From contig CBDHFR010000004.1 in assembly GCA_965262665.1 (NCBI GenBank), positions 2,170,001 through 2,234,000 of the forward strand: a stretch of 64,000 nucleotides of DNA. The letters run 5' to 3'. The DNA is from CBDBND01 sp965262665 (GTDB lineage Bacteria; Pseudomonadota; Alphaproteobacteria; Rhodospirillales; Rhodospirillaceae). Positions 36,267 to 46,372 of this stretch are shown one piece after another. Made by a program: the position numbers and the translations under genes. A model generated the notes under the pieces. It searched no databases, had not been told where the DNA came from, and saw nothing but the letters and a program-made list of their open reading frames with translations. How positions within the stretch are numbered: the stretch's first letter is position 1; the number at the start of each line of letters is the position of its first letter.

Positions 36267-37349
36267 TTAATCACCACCACCCATAAATGCGTCAACCCCA
36301 TCGAGACAGGCAGCCATTTCCTGGTCCAGGCCAATGGTGATGCGCAGGTGGTTGGGCAGACCAAACATGGTCATATCCCGCACCACGATGTTTTGGGTAC
36401 GTAAGGCTTTGTAGCAATCCTTGGCCCGCCGGCCCTCTTCATCTAGGAATCCGACACAGACGAAATTGCCTTCCGTTCCGGTGACCTCCAATCCCAATAC
36501 CGCCAGCCGCTGTGTTGCGATGCCATGCCATTTGGCGGTGTGGGTGATGACGTGTTCCATATGCGCCGAATCAGAAATGGCTGCCACCCCAGCCATTTGA
36601 CCGGCCGTGGATACGTTGAAGGGTGACCGGATGCGCCCGATCACAGAAACAATGTCCGGATGGGTGTAGCACCAACCCAATCGAATGGAGGCCAGACCAT
36701 GCACTTTGGAAAACGTGCGGGTCATGGCTGTGTTGTCCGTGGCCTCTACTAGGGTAATGCCCGCGTCGTAGTCCGGTTTGGTGACGTACTCGGCATAAGC
36801 CGCGTCAGTAATGAGCAGAATATCGTCGCGCAGACGCTCCATCTCAGATTAATTGAGATAGGTGCCTGTCGGGTTGTTGGGATTGGCGACGATCACCACT
36901 TTGGTCTGGTCGGTCACGGCCGCCAGCAACGCGTCCACATCGGCGGCGTATTTGTCGTCGGGGACCTGCACCACATCGGCGCCGGCGGATAGGGTATAGA
37001 TGCGGTACATGGAAAACGTCGCTGTCGGATAGAGCACCTCGTCTCCTGGCCCGGCGTAAGCCCGCACCAGCACACTCACCAATTCATCGGAGCCGATACC
37101 CATGAGGATCCGTTCGGCGTTGAGACCATAGTGCTCGGCGATGGCTGTTCGCACGGCCACTGCATTGGAGTCGGGATACCGCTCGATCACCTTGGCTGCG
37201 TCTTGATAAGCGGCTAGCGCTTTCGGACTGGGTCCTAACGCCGATTCATTGGCCGAGAGCTTGATCCCCGGCCCACCCCCGCCCATAGGAACCTAGCCGG
37301 GCTGGTAGGGTCGGATGCGGTCGAGTCCGGGACGGGGCATCAATGGCAT
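36267..37349 (-). pseudogene. Histidinol-phosphate aminotransferase-like gene with two nonsense codons
   Basis: A 361-codon frame from ATG 37349 (MPLMPRPGLDRIRPYQPG) with TAG at 37287-37295 (before VPMGGGGPGI) and TAA at 36849-36851 (after NPTGTYLN). Otherwise it is an intact class I/II PLP aminotransferase of the HisC group: IKLSANESALGPSPKALAAY, IGSDELVSVLVRAYAGPGDE, VIVANPNNPTGTY, LLITDAAYAEYV and RTFSKVHGLASIRLGW (PLP-Lys in SK). HisC makes histidinol phosphate from imidazole acetol phosphate; paralogues act on Phe/Tyr precursors. Two stops and no indels suggest true decay. Confidence 0.85.
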
Positions 37350-37483
37350 GGATCGTTCTCCAATCAGACGCCGACGCATAAGGTGAAAGATGGCGTTTAT
37401 CAACCGTCACGCTGTGGATCCTCTTAAACGCGTTGACAGAATAGCGTCCCTGCCCCAAGGAACAGCATCACAGCCTACATTGA

Positions 37484-38683
37484 TTGCCCGTGCCCGTTCT
37501 TTTTCTCACCGTTTTTGTCGCTGTCATACCGTCCAGTATCATCGTGCCGATGTTGCCGTTCATCGGCCAGAAATTCGGTGGCACGTCTTTACAAATCTCT
37601 ATTCTTTTCACCCTTATGCCGATGATCGTGATCGTTGTCGCACCGATTTGGGGCCGGCTGTCCGATAAGTTCGGACGCAAACCGATCTTCATGGCTTCCC
37701 TCGGCGCCAGCTCACTAACCTTTATCCTGTTCGGCATGGCGGACAGTTTATCGGAAATGTTTGTTGCGCGGGCTCTGCAAGGAATCACAGGTGGTAACGT
37801 CTCTGTCGCTTTTGCCATGGTGGCTGACTCCACCAGCTATGAAGACCGGGCCAAGTATCTCGGCTACACATCAGGGGCAATGGCACTGGCGTTTATGATT
37901 GGTCCAATGCTCGGCGGGCTCTTCATGGGGAGTGATTTAGAGACGTTTACCCATGCCACGCCCTCGTTTGTCGCGGCCGGTGTCAGTGCGGTCGCCACAA
38001 TAATCGGCATTGTCTTCTTACAAGAAACCAAGATTGTGCGTCGTCCATCCAAACCTGTCGCACCGACGGATTCTAAAGTGGAGGATACCTACATACCGCC
38101 GCGAGCGCCGGTCGGCCGCATTGGTCTCGCCTTGATCATTATTCAATTTCTCATCGGCGGCTATGTAAGCGGATCGGATCATTTTGTCTTTGCGTTCTGG
38201 GCTCAGGGGCTCCACGGCTGGGGTCCTAACGACGTCAGCTTCGGCATGGCCGCCATGGGCGGCGGATATATTCTTTCAACAGCGGTTCTCGTAGGTCCGT
38301 TGACCAAAAAGTTTGGTGATCTCGGCGCCTACGTAATCGGCACTGTGGTGGATATAATCGGACTGGCCATTTTGATCCTGGGTACAACTGTCTGGGTTTC
38401 CTTCGCCGGATTATTGATTGCTGTTGTCGGTGTCGGTCTTTGGAGTACGGTCCTGTCCAGCGTGCTGACCAAGATCACTCCCGAGGATAAGGTCGGCTAC
38501 ATGCTTGGCGTCTCAAACGGCGCCTCCATGATCGGCCGTGTCTGCGGTCCGTTGATTGCCGGAGCTGTGTTTCTTAACATCAGCTTCGAGCTTCCTTTTG
38601 TCATCTCACTGGTAATGGTCGCCATCGTCCTAGCCAACGCCATCCGCATTCTGATCTCGCAACGGTGGGTGGCGAGGGCTTGA
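37484..38683 (+). CDS. MFS multidrug-type efflux transporter
   Basis: 399 residues, 12 predicted membrane segments. TTG start at 37484 (GTG at 37490 possible) gives TM1 VPVLFLTVFVAVIPSSIIVP. The motif A loop GRLSDKFGRKPIFMASL lies between TM2 and TM3, motif C-like GPMLGGLFMG in TM5, and a central loop (RRPSKPVAPTDSKVEDTYIP) splits the halves. Resembles TetA/DHA1 drug:H+ antiporters; substrate unknown. First gene of a same-strand run that continues to 42492. Confidence 0.88.
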   Translation: MPVPVLFLTVFVAVIPSSIIVPMLPFIGQKFGGTSLQISILFTLMPMIVIVVAPIWGRLSDKFGRKPIFMASLGASSLTFILFGMADSLSEMFVARALQGITGGNVSVAFAMVADSTSYEDRAKYLGYTSGAMALAFMIGPMLGGLFMGSDLETFTHATPSFVAAGVSAVATIIGIVFLQETKIVRRPSKPVAPTDSKVEDTYIPPRAPVGRIGLALIIIQFLIGGYVSGSDHFVFAFWAQGLHGWGPNDVSFGMAAMGGGYILSTAVLVGPLTKKFGDLGAYVIGTVVDIIGLAILILGTTVWVSFAGLLIAVVGVGLWSTVLSSVLTKITPEDKVGYMLGVSNGASMIGRVCGPLIAGAVFLNISFELPFVISLVMVAIVLANAIRILISQRWVARA

Positions 38684-38737
38684 CCCCACGGGTGAACAGG
38701 GTACATACGTGCGACTGGTCGGACAGACGGGTAATGC

Positions 38738-39379
38738 ATGGGCGTGTCTGAACTCATTAAAACTTTGCGAGATGGCCATGCACGCTATCGTGAATCGCGT
38801 CTCCCCGAGTTCAAACCTCTATTCAAAGAACTGGCTGAACGCGGACAGGATCCTAAAGCTCTGGTGATCGCCTGCAGCGATTCACGTGTCGATCCTGCTC
38901 TGTTATTCGATCAAGACCCTGGCGAATTGTTCGTCGTGCGCAATGTGGCCAATGTGGTGCCGCCCTATGAGCCCGATCCCGGTTATCACGGCACCAGTGC
39001 CGCTCTCGAATTTGCTATCTCCAGGTTAGGCATGTCCGACATCATCGTTTTAGGGCACGCCCATTGCGGCGGCATTGAGGCGCTGATTGAAATGGCTGAC
39101 GGCGAACCAGCCATGGGTGAGTTTATCGGCCCTTGGATGTCCATCGCCCGTCCTGCAGTGCACATGGCTAAGGACGCGGGTACAGATCACCATGACCGCG
39201 CGGTCAGGACAGAGCAGGCCGTGATCAAGCTATCCCTGAACAACCTAGCGACTTTCCCATGGGTATCCGAACGCTTGTCCGATGGGCGATTGACCTTACA
39301 CGGCTTTTATTTCGACATAGCCGACGGGTCGGTTATGTGGCTCAATCCCGGTACAGATCAGTTTGAGGATTTCGCCTGA
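38738..39379 (+). CDS. Beta-class carbonic anhydrase
   Basis: 213 residues. Zn ligands and catalytic dyad: CSDSRVDP (Cys, Asp, Arg) and HAHCGGIEALI (His, Cys), plus the core VVRNVANVVPPYEPD and GYHGTSAALEFAI. It interconverts CO2 and bicarbonate in the cytoplasm. Full length for the family. It lies 54 bp after the MFS gene. Confidence 0.95.
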   Translation: MGVSELIKTLRDGHARYRESRLPEFKPLFKELAERGQDPKALVIACSDSRVDPALLFDQDPGELFVVRNVANVVPPYEPDPGYHGTSAALEFAISRLGMSDIIVLGHAHCGGIEALIEMADGEPAMGEFIGPWMSIARPAVHMAKDAGTDHHDRAVRTEQAVIKLSLNNLATFPWVSERLSDGRLTLHGFYFDIADGSVMWLNPGTDQFEDFA

Positions 39380-39449
39380 CGATCTCGCGCTACCCGGCTG
39401 TCGTGATATTGTTCTGAAGGAGTTGATCCTCGACATAGGAGTCGCAGCC

Positions 39450-40358
39450 ATGAACCGCTTTGTTCTTGCTTTGTCATGTGTACTCAGCCTGACATTCACC
39501 ACAACCCTGCCCGCATTCGCCCAGCTCAATCCAGCGACCGCGCAAATTCGCGCGACGGAAATCCGTAACGGCATTTACATTTTTATGGGCGCTGGTGGAA
39601 ACATCGGTGTTTCTATCGGTGACGACGGTGTTCTCATCGTCGATGATCAATACGCTGAAATGACCGCCAAAATAGATGCGGCTATCGCTGGGGTCTCCGA
39701 TAAACCCATGCGGTATGTCATCAACACCCACTGGCATTGGGATCACACCGGCGGCAACGAAAACTATGGCAACGCTGGCAAGACCATCATCGCCCATGAC
39801 AACACCTATGATCGGATGTCCGAGGAACAATTTGTCGCCGCGTTCAATCACACCCAGCCGGCGTCACCCGAAACCGCCTTGCCAGCCATAACCTTTAACG
39901 ACACGGCCACCTTGCATTTCAACGACCTGACCATAAACCTGACTTACGCTCCCAATGCTCATACGGATACGGACGCCTTCGTTCATTTTGTTGAAGCCAA
40001 TGTCATTCACAGCGGTGATGTGTATGTGAACGGTTCTTATCCGTTCATCGACTCGTCGACTGGAGGAACGTTGAACGGTGAAATTGCGGCTATCGAAAAA
40101 TTGGTCAGCCTTATCAATGACGATACCGTAGTGATACCGGGGCATGGTGCCCTATCCAATAAAGCCAATGTGATGAAAACTCTGACAATGTTGAAAGGCA
40201 TGAAAGCCGTCGGCGAAAAGGCCATTGCGGAGGGCCAGTCTCTTGAAGCGTTCCTGGAGAGTAATCCCAGTGCCGCCTGTGACGACGACTTTGCTGTCCG
40301 TGAGGATGCGGGTCGCGTCTTCGCCACGCGGGTATATCAAGATCTGACAGAGAATTAA
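39450..40358 (+). CDS. Exported metallo-beta-lactamase-fold hydrolase
   Basis: 302 residues from the ATG at 39450 (AGGAG upstream). Signal peptide MNRFVLALSCVLSLTFTTTL, cleaved near AFA. Metal motif HWHWDHTGG (HxHxDH) at about residue 100, H168 in YAPNAHTDTD, D187 in VIHSGDVYVNG, H233 in VIPGHGAL. Resembles periplasmic subclass-B-like and quinohemoprotein-associated MBL proteins; the substrate is unknown and a beta-lactam is not implied. It starts 71 bp after the carbonic anhydrase gene. Confidence 0.9.
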   Translation: MNRFVLALSCVLSLTFTTTLPAFAQLNPATAQIRATEIRNGIYIFMGAGGNIGVSIGDDGVLIVDDQYAEMTAKIDAAIAGVSDKPMRYVINTHWHWDHTGGNENYGNAGKTIIAHDNTYDRMSEEQFVAAFNHTQPASPETALPAITFNDTATLHFNDLTINLTYAPNAHTDTDAFVHFVEANVIHSGDVYVNGSYPFIDSSTGGTLNGEIAAIEKLVSLINDDTVVIPGHGALSNKANVMKTLTMLKGMKAVGEKAIAEGQSLEAFLESNPSAACDDDFAVREDAGRVFATRVYQDLTEN

Positions 40359-40384
40359 GACAACCTCTTCATAGGAGACACACG

Positions 40385-40726
40385 ATGGGTGTGACCATCT
40401 ATCACAATCCCCGCTGCTCCAGGTCCCGTCAGACTTTAGCGCTGATTGAGGACAAGGGGATTACACCAACAATCGTCGAGTATTTGAATGCACCGCCCAG
40501 TCAATCCACTTTGAAAGACATCATCGGTTTGCTTGGTGTCTCGCCGAAAGACATCGTCCGGAAAAAAGAAGCCAAGGATGCAGGACTGAACCTAGCTGCC
40601 ATGAGCGATGTGGCTGCGATCAAAGCCATGGCCGACAATCCATCAGTGATAGAACGGCCCATAGTCGTATCAGGCAAAAAGGCGGCCATGGGCCGCCCAC
40701 CCGAGAACGTTCTTGCCATACTCTAG
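40385..40726 (+). CDS. arsC: ArsC-type arsenate reductase (glutaredoxin-dependent)
   Basis: 113 residues, thioredoxin fold. TIYHNPRCSRSRQTLALIED holds the catalytic Cys at 11. The Arg residues typical of arsenate binding are seen in NPSVIERPIVVSGKKAAMGR (three-Arg pattern partly met). It reduces arsenate to arsenite with glutaredoxin. No arsR, acr3 or arsB is adjacent, so a Spx/YffB-like general role is also possible. AGGAG lies upstream of the ATG. Confidence 0.88.
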   Translation: MGVTIYHNPRCSRSRQTLALIEDKGITPTIVEYLNAPPSQSTLKDIIGLLGVSPKDIVRKKEAKDAGLNLAAMSDVAAIKAMADNPSVIERPIVVSGKKAAMGRPPENVLAIL

Positions 40727-40750
40727 TGGAATCCGAACGGGCAATTGATC

Positions 40751-41218
40751 GTGATTCACTGGAAACGCTATCGATTACAGAGTCTCGCTCTCTTCGTTGC
40801 AGCACTTGCCATTGGGTCGTGGTTGTATTTGACCCGATGGGCTCCCGACGAAGCAGTGAACGCACAGCATTTTAACCAAGCTCTGTTGGAAGTGCGTGGG
40901 GCCGTTGCTTACGCCAACGAACGAGGCGGCATGATCGGACCCACGGACACCGAATTTTTGATCGGACGGTACGAAGTAGCCGCCAGCCACGCGACGAAGG
41001 TCACTGATTCCGTGCTGGACAAATTGCATCCCAAACTCAACAAAATTTGGCGTGAAGCGTTTTTGCCGAGCACCAATCTCTATTTGCGCGCGCTGAAGGA
41101 TCAGGATCGCGATCTCGCCCGCTATGCTGGTCTACTGCAGGACGATTGGGTGCGCTGGCTGCAGATGAACGGCCAAAACCTGGATATTCCAGAGCCTCCA
41201 GAAGGGACTACTCCCTAG
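40751..41218 (+). CDS. Membrane-anchored hypothetical, 155 aa
   Basis: GTG at 40751 (TTG at 40745 possible). One N-terminal membrane anchor (LQSLALFVAALAIGSWLYL), then a soluble helical domain with EVRGAVAYANERGGMIGPTD and HPKLNKIWREAFLPSTNLYL. Likely an inner-membrane protein facing the periplasm. No family recognised. Confidence 0.65.
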   Translation: MIHWKRYRLQSLALFVAALAIGSWLYLTRWAPDEAVNAQHFNQALLEVRGAVAYANERGGMIGPTDTEFLIGRYEVAASHATKVTDSVLDKLHPKLNKIWREAFLPSTNLYLRALKDQDRDLARYAGLLQDDWVRWLQMNGQNLDIPEPPEGTTP

Positions 41219-41309
41219 AATGCTGTCGGCCACGAGAGACGAGACTCATCCACTGTCTCTAGCCTTCATCACTCTCATAAAGAACAAGAGACAATATTAG
41301 GACGACCTC

Positions 41310-41635
41310 ATGAAGAATATTTTGCAAACCCTTTCTTTCGTGATGTGTTTAGGCGCATTCCCGGTCGAAGCTCAGGATGGCGAACCCGTACAGATGGACG
41401 AATTGATGTGCGTTCATCTTGTAAACCTAACGGAAGACGAATTTGGGTTTTTGCTGATCTGGCTGGACGGTTATTTCAATCACATGCACGGCACGGCACA
41501 GCAATTCTCAGCGAAGCCAGTCTCGAGCGGCTCGGCAATATGGTCTTTGAAAGTTGCATCGAGAATGAGACCGGCAATGTTATGGAATTGATTACGGAAC
41601 GCTTGCGCCTGGATGCCTTGCGGCAACATCCATAG
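41310..41635 (+). pseudogene. HdeA-like small exported protein, frameshifted
   Basis: Signal peptide MKNILQTLSFVMCLGAFPVE then a Cys-containing HdeA-like opening (VQMDELMCVHLVNLTEDEFG, LLIWLDGYFNHMHGTA). The frame shifts near 41500 in a repeated ACGGC run and continues as ILSEASLERLGNMVFESCIE and MELITERLRLDALRQHP to 41635. Two Cys, one per half, would form the conserved disulfide of the acid-stress chaperone family. Family assignment is by pattern. Confidence 0.55.
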
Positions 41636-41643
41636 TTGAAGTC

Positions 41644-42492
41644 ATGTCTGGCCCGCGCTTGCTGATCATTGACGGATACCCGGAAAAGATTCGTAACAAG
41701 CTAATTGAAGACGGCGCCACCGTAGCTGCGGACCTTTACGTACACACCCTCACCGCCTGCCGGGCCGACGTTCACTGCGATGTGGTTTTTGCAGCGGATC
41801 CTGGAGTGAAACTCCCCACCGGCGCCGACCTTGAGTCCTACGACGGCGCGGTGTGGACCGGCTCAGCCATCAGCGTCAACGATTCAAGCAACCCAGTGGT
41901 CCGCCAACAAGTTGAGTTCACACGGGCGGTATTCGATGCCTGTGTGCCAGGATTTGGCAGCTGTTTTGCCATCCAGATCGCTACGGTGGCGGCCGGAGGA
42001 ACGGTCGTGCGTAATCCCAAAGGCCGCGAATTTGGTATCGGCCGTGATCTCCGGTTGACCGAGGCGGGCCGTACGCATCCGGTCTTCGCCGGGCGGCAGG
42101 ACCGATTTGAAGCGGCTATGATCCACGAAGACATGGTGGAGTCGCTGCCACCCGGCGGAACTGTCTTGGTTGAAAACGACATGTGTCCCGTTCAAGGGGC
42201 GACCTTCCCGGCCGGAAAATCGACTTTCACCGGCGTGCAATATCATCCTGAGTTTCATCTCGCCGAATTAGGCGCCATCCTGTGGCGCCAGCGTAAAGCG
42301 TTGATCCGTGAGGGATTTTATCCCGATACAGAGGCAGTGCGTTCAGTCGCTGATTACATGATCACCCTTGGCCGTGATCCGGGACGTAAGGACCTGCGGC
42401 ACAAGATCGGTGTGCGCGACGATGTGTTAGAGGATAGCATTCGTCTCAATGAGGTTCGCAATTGGGTGAACGCCCTGCCGATTTCGCAATAG
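41644..42492 (+). CDS. Class I glutamine amidotransferase
   Basis: 282 residues. Nucleophile in PGFGSCFAIQIATVAAGG and His/Glu in GVQYHPEFHLAELG complete the Cys-His-Glu triad. The fold is that of GuaA-type or YfeJ-like stand-alone amidotransferases, with an extra C-terminal helical tail (42300-42492). The amino acceptor is unknown. It starts 8 bp after the HdeA-like frame and ends 10 bp before a DUF1838 gene, so these are likely co-transcribed. Confidence 0.88.
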   Translation: MSGPRLLIIDGYPEKIRNKLIEDGATVAADLYVHTLTACRADVHCDVVFAADPGVKLPTGADLESYDGAVWTGSAISVNDSSNPVVRQQVEFTRAVFDACVPGFGSCFAIQIATVAAGGTVVRNPKGREFGIGRDLRLTEAGRTHPVFAGRQDRFEAAMIHEDMVESLPPGGTVLVENDMCPVQGATFPAGKSTFTGVQYHPEFHLAELGAILWRQRKALIREGFYPDTEAVRSVADYMITLGRDPGRKDLRHKIGVRDDVLEDSIRLNEVRNWVNALPISQ

Positions 42493-42770
42493 GAGTCGTT
42501 CCATGGCACAGGTATCAAAATCTAACACCACACGGGCGGTCCGCTCTGGGCGCTGCCACCGGTTTGGCCACATCAACGTTTGCAGCGCCGACAATTGTCC
42601 GTGCAGCGACGCATCGTGCGCTCGATTTCAATGATCCCGAAGACCAGCTTTATGCCTTGGTCAAAATGACTGGTGACCTAGAAGATGGTAAAGAGACCGT
42701 GAGTTGGATGAAGGGGATCGTCCACGGCATCTTGGAAGACGGCAAAATTCTGGAACCATTGTCTACGCGG

Positions 42771-44248
42771 AACCTGTCAGGAATTTTGTGTTTATGAGCG
42801 CTAGGATGTCCAAAGGAGGACAATATGGCGAGCAGGCACAAACCGGTGGTTCCAGACGAGCTACTGGATCGACTATTGGGTGGATCGGACGCGCTTGAGG
42901 CATTTCAAAGCGGCGATCTGGTCCAGGATCTGAAGAAGGCACTGGCGGAACGCATCCTCAATGCCGAGCTGGATCAGCATCTCGACGACGAAGACGAGCA
43001 GTCCAGCGGCAACCACCGCAACGGCCATAGTCGTAAGAGGGTGCTCACCGACGATGGCCGGATGGAGTTGTCGATTCCCCGGGATCGGCAAGGTCGATTC
43101 GATCCAAAGCTTGTCGAGAAGCACTGCCGGCGCTTGCCGGGGTTCGACGACAAGGTGATCTTGATGTATGCCCGCGGCATGTCGGCCCGCGAGATCCAGG
43201 GTCACGTGCGGGAACTCTACGGCATCAAGGTCTCCCCGGAACTGATCTCCAAGGTCACCGATGCCGTTCTCGACGAACTGGCGGCCTGGCAGTCGCGGCC
43301 GTTGGAGTCGGTCTATGCCATCGTCTACTTCGATGCGGTGCGGGTGAAGATCCGTGACGAAGGGCTGGTCAAAAACAAGGCGGTCTATCTCGCCATCGGT
43401 TACACCTGCGACGGCTACAAGCAGATATTGGGGATGTGGGTCGAGCAGACCGAGGGGGCCAAGTTCTGGCTGAGCGTCATGAATGACCTGAAGGCTCGGG
43501 GTCTTAAGGACATCCTGATCGCGGTGGTGGATGGTCTGAGCGGCTTTCCGGAAGCCATTGAGACGGCCTATCCGCGGACTCTGGTCCAGACCTGCATCGT
43601 GCATCTGATCCGCAACTCGATGGCCTACGGTTCCTGGAAGGAGCGCAAGCTCAGCGCCGCTGCGCTGAAGGCCATCTACCAGGCGGAGAATGCCGGTGCC
43701 GCTCTGGCGGTCCTGGCGGCCCTGGCGGCGTTTGAGGCGGGCGAGTGGGGCCGGAAGTATCCGGCCATCGCCAGGAGCTGGCGGCGCCAATGGGAGCAGG
43801 TCATTCCCTTCTTTGCCTTCTCGGCGCCGATCCGCAGGGTGATCTACACGACCAACGCCGTTGAGAGCTTGAACAGTACCGTACGACGGGCGGTGCGGAG
43901 CAAAGGCCACTTTGCCCACGACGACGCGGCCAAGAAGCTGATCTATCCGGCCTTACGGGGCGTTGCGGCAAAGTGGAAACGGCCGCCTCAATTCTGGTGG
44001 CAGGTGAAAGGCGAATTTGCCATCCGCTTCGAGGAGCGGTTTAGAATGGTCCAAGGGTGAGCGCGATCCTCGTGCTGCCAGTCAGCCATCCAACGGCGCC
44101 CTCCCTCCAGGAGCTTCCCTTCGGGACTCCTCCTGGACCGAGGACATCGCCGGCTGGCATGGGTTTATCACCAGGGTCGCTCACAAACCAGGGAACGGGT
44201 TCCCTGGTTTGTGTAAATCAGCTCACACACAAAGTTTCTGACACTCAC
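42771..44248 (+). mobile_element. IS256-family element (1478 bp)
   Basis: Flanked by a 9-bp direct repeat TCTACGCGG (42762-42770 and 44249-44257), as expected for IS256. The ends share TGTCAG...TTTGTGT. The transposase inside is intact. Confidence 0.93.
42825..44060 (+). CDS. IS256-family transposase
   Basis: 411 residues, Transposase_mut family. Blocks: RMELSIPRDRQGRFDPKLVE, YFDAVRVKIRD (Asp), AVVDGLSGFPEAIETAYP (Asp), TCIVHLIRNSM and TTNAVESLNSTVRRAVRSKG (Glu). Full length, all catalytic residues present. Confidence 0.96.
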   Translation: MASRHKPVVPDELLDRLLGGSDALEAFQSGDLVQDLKKALAERILNAELDQHLDDEDEQSSGNHRNGHSRKRVLTDDGRMELSIPRDRQGRFDPKLVEKHCRRLPGFDDKVILMYARGMSAREIQGHVRELYGIKVSPELISKVTDAVLDELAAWQSRPLESVYAIVYFDAVRVKIRDEGLVKNKAVYLAIGYTCDGYKQILGMWVEQTEGAKFWLSVMNDLKARGLKDILIAVVDGLSGFPEAIETAYPRTLVQTCIVHLIRNSMAYGSWKERKLSAAALKAIYQAENAGAALAVLAALAAFEAGEWGRKYPAIARSWRRQWEQVIPFFAFSAPIRRVIYTTNAVESLNSTVRRAVRSKGHFAHDDAAKKLIYPALRGVAAKWKRPPQFWWQVKGEFAIRFEERFRMVQG

Positions 44249-44962
44249 TCTACGCGGGATCCCTTGCTTTTAGCCGGTCCTACAAGCAGGAAGATGGCTC
44301 CTACAAAAACATGTCCAACTTCACCATTTGCTACATGGATCTTGAAACCGGCGAGGTGATGGACAGTTGGTACAACCCCTGGCTGGAAAAAACCGTAGAC
44401 GTGGTCAACTACGCATCGACACTGCACACCATTGTCAAGCCGATGGAACCGATCAACGATCACACCCGGCTGCGCATCGAATGGATGGTGGATGGCAATG
44501 ACGTCATTCGGTGGTCCGACGGCAAAATGATGAAGAAGAACCCGATCACGCCGGATAGATGGCCCCGGGCTTCGGTCGGCGAGACCTATTACAAAAACCA
44601 GCAGGCGCAAATCATCACTCGCTTGGACGAACTGCAAAACCCCGACCTCACCTCCGTTCCGGCAGTGACTATGGGACAGCGCCATGGTCCCTGGTATCCC
44701 TGGCAGCTGATGGGGCAGGCTCCAGGCCGCACTTACCGGCGGGACACATCCAAAAAGGCAAAAAGCCTCGCAGACGTTCCCGGTCCCATACCAGCTTACG
44801 CGGAAAAACACTTCCTTGAGTTCATGGCGGCACCAACCGAGTGGACTGGTGCATATATCGATCCGGAAACACTCTGGGCGCGGGACATGCCACCGGAAGT
44901 TTAGGACCTGTTTTTCTCGTTTCAGGTGTGCGACTGTTCTATCGTGTGTGGGGAGACTGACG

Positions 44963-45307
44963 ATGCACAGAAAAATACTAATTGCTGCGACTTCGGTTTT
45001 ACTGTTGAGCGGATGTTCCGAGGACTATGCGGGATTCTGCGAACAAGTGGCCTTACAATACGATACCAGCAGATAAGACCGGTTCGAAATCACCGACATC
45101 ATCGACTACACCAGCCAGGAACAACCCCGGCCAGAGGTTTACGTGCGTTTTACCGGGATGCGTCAGACGGCAGCCACGGAAAACTGCAATGTGAGTTGCC
45201 ATTTCGATCTTGAGTCCGGGAATATGGCGGCGACGGAAATCTACGTAGACGGGCGCAAGTTGACCGATGACATTGTTGCGCAATACAACGCATCTCTCGC
45301 GAACTAA
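44963..45307 (+). pseudogene. Lipoprotein with one in-frame TAA
   Basis: 114-codon frame: lipobox signal HRKILIAATSVLLLSGCSED, then YAGFCEQVALQYDTSR, TAA at 45074-45076, and in the same frame DRFEITDIIDYTSQEQPRPE, VYVRFTGMRQTAATENCNVS, CHFDLESGNMAATEIYVDGR to AN. The reading after the stop is clearly protein-like, with four Cys overall. A single substitution explains the break. No family recognised. Confidence 0.7.
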
Positions 45308-45331
45308 CGTTTTACATCAGTATTCGATCAA

Positions 45332-45943
45332 CTACTTGGCTAATTCCGCTTTCAAGTCTTCGATCAGCATTTCAGCGTAAAAATCGCTGGTCTGCTCCGC
45401 TGCCGCATCCAGGTATCCGGCGAGTTCGCTCTCAGGGATGTCCACGTTACACTCGGCGAATTCACCGCGCATGTAATGCCGAGGCAAGGCCACCTGTGCT
45501 GCAAGACGGCCAAGTTCTGCCGCCCGGCGCCACATGGCAACGGTCTTGCACGGTGCCTTTTCGTCAATGGTTTGGCCGGTGAAATACAAAAAGCCGATAA
45601 CGAACAAAGATTGCGGATACTCCGCTTCCACTGCTTTTAGGCGGTACGGCATCGCCTTCTGCCATTGACCGCTGTACCCATACACCCTGCCCAACTGATA
45701 ATTGAGGCGTGGATTGTCAGGATCATTGCGCACGGCTTCTTCACAGGCTGCTTGAGCTTTTTTAAAATCCATGGTGCTGCTTGAAACAGGTGGGGCAACG
45801 TGAAACGGATCCCGGCCGTGAGAGGCTTGCCGGTCACATTCCGTCACCTCTTGAGACCACCACGGAGCCGGTGTTTGGGCGTACCCTGGGCCCGCCACAA
45901 TCATTGTTAGGCTGACAATCGAAGCGCGAATCACCGTGCTCAT
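45332..45943 (-). CDS. Exported TPR/Sel1-like protein
   Basis: 203 residues from MSTV (an extra Met one codon upstream). Signal peptide STVIRASIVSLTMIVAGPGY, cleaved near AQT. Repeats: FKKAQAACEEAVRNDPDNPR, YQLGRVYGYSGQWQKAMPYR, SLFVIGFLYFTGQTIDEKAP and VAMWRRAAELGRLAAQVALP. A periplasmic scaffold; partner unknown. Four Cys may form disulfides. Confidence 0.85.
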   Translation of the reverse strand: MSTVIRASIVSLTMIVAGPGYAQTPAPWWSQEVTECDRQASHGRDPFHVAPPVSSSTMDFKKAQAACEEAVRNDPDNPRLNYQLGRVYGYSGQWQKAMPYRLKAVEAEYPQSLFVIGFLYFTGQTIDEKAPCKTVAMWRRAAELGRLAAQVALPRHYMRGEFAECNVDIPESELAGYLDAAAEQTSDFYAEMLIEDLKAELAK

Positions 45944-45966
45944 CACTTGAACCTCCCTGATTTAGC

Positions 45967-46371
45967 TGTAGTGGTTCAGATGTGATCTGACAGTTGGCCG
46001 TTCTTCCGGCGGCCTCTGTTAGGTCAAGTTCAGTTCACGAACTTTTCCTTCCAGATTTCTTTGCCCTCGATCATGGTCTGGAACGGCGTTCTGCCGCAAC
46101 ACATTTTGCCCTGATGAGTGCGTTCCGTGTTGTAGTGATGTAGCCATTGATCCAGATCGTCCTGCAGCGCATCGACGCTGTCGTAGAGTCTTTTGCGGAA
46201 CGCGGCCTGGTAGAACTCCTGCAGCACGGTCTTGTGAAAGCGCTCGCGGATGCCGTTTGTTTGCGGTGATTTCACCTTGGTCTTGGTGTGGTCGATATCG
46301 TTGATGGCCAGGAAGAGCTGGTAGTCGTGCTTGTCCGCTCGCCCGCAGTATTCCGTACCTCTGTCGGTCAT
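45967..46371 (-). mobile_element. IS481-family fragment, 3' end
   Basis: From TGTAGTGG at 45967 to MTDRGTEYCG at 46371, where it meets an integrase fragment. 113 C-terminal transposase codons remain (46030-46371). Confidence 0.85.
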
Positions 46372-46372
46372 T

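Larger units (their letters stand above)
42503..44904 (+). pseudogene. DUF1838 family protein, copy 2, split by IS256 and frameshifted
   Basis: ATG at 42503 after AGGAGTCGTT. After a one-base shift near 42540 the frame gives a Tat-like signal (GRSALGAATGLATSTFAAPT) and the family core (ALDFNDPEDQLYALVKMTGD, WMKGIVHGILEDGKILEP). The IS256 element follows. Beyond it: GSLAFSRSYKQEDGSYKNMS, ICYMDLETGEVMDSWYNPWL, and GPWYPWQLMGQAPGRTY to EV at 44904. Removing the IS and one 9-bp duplicate brings the halves together but still out of frame by one, so at least two indels exist besides the insertion. Confidence 0.8.

Noticed and set aside
42873..43919. 348-codon minus-strand frame inside IS256
   Set aside because: Shadow of the intact IS256 transposase.
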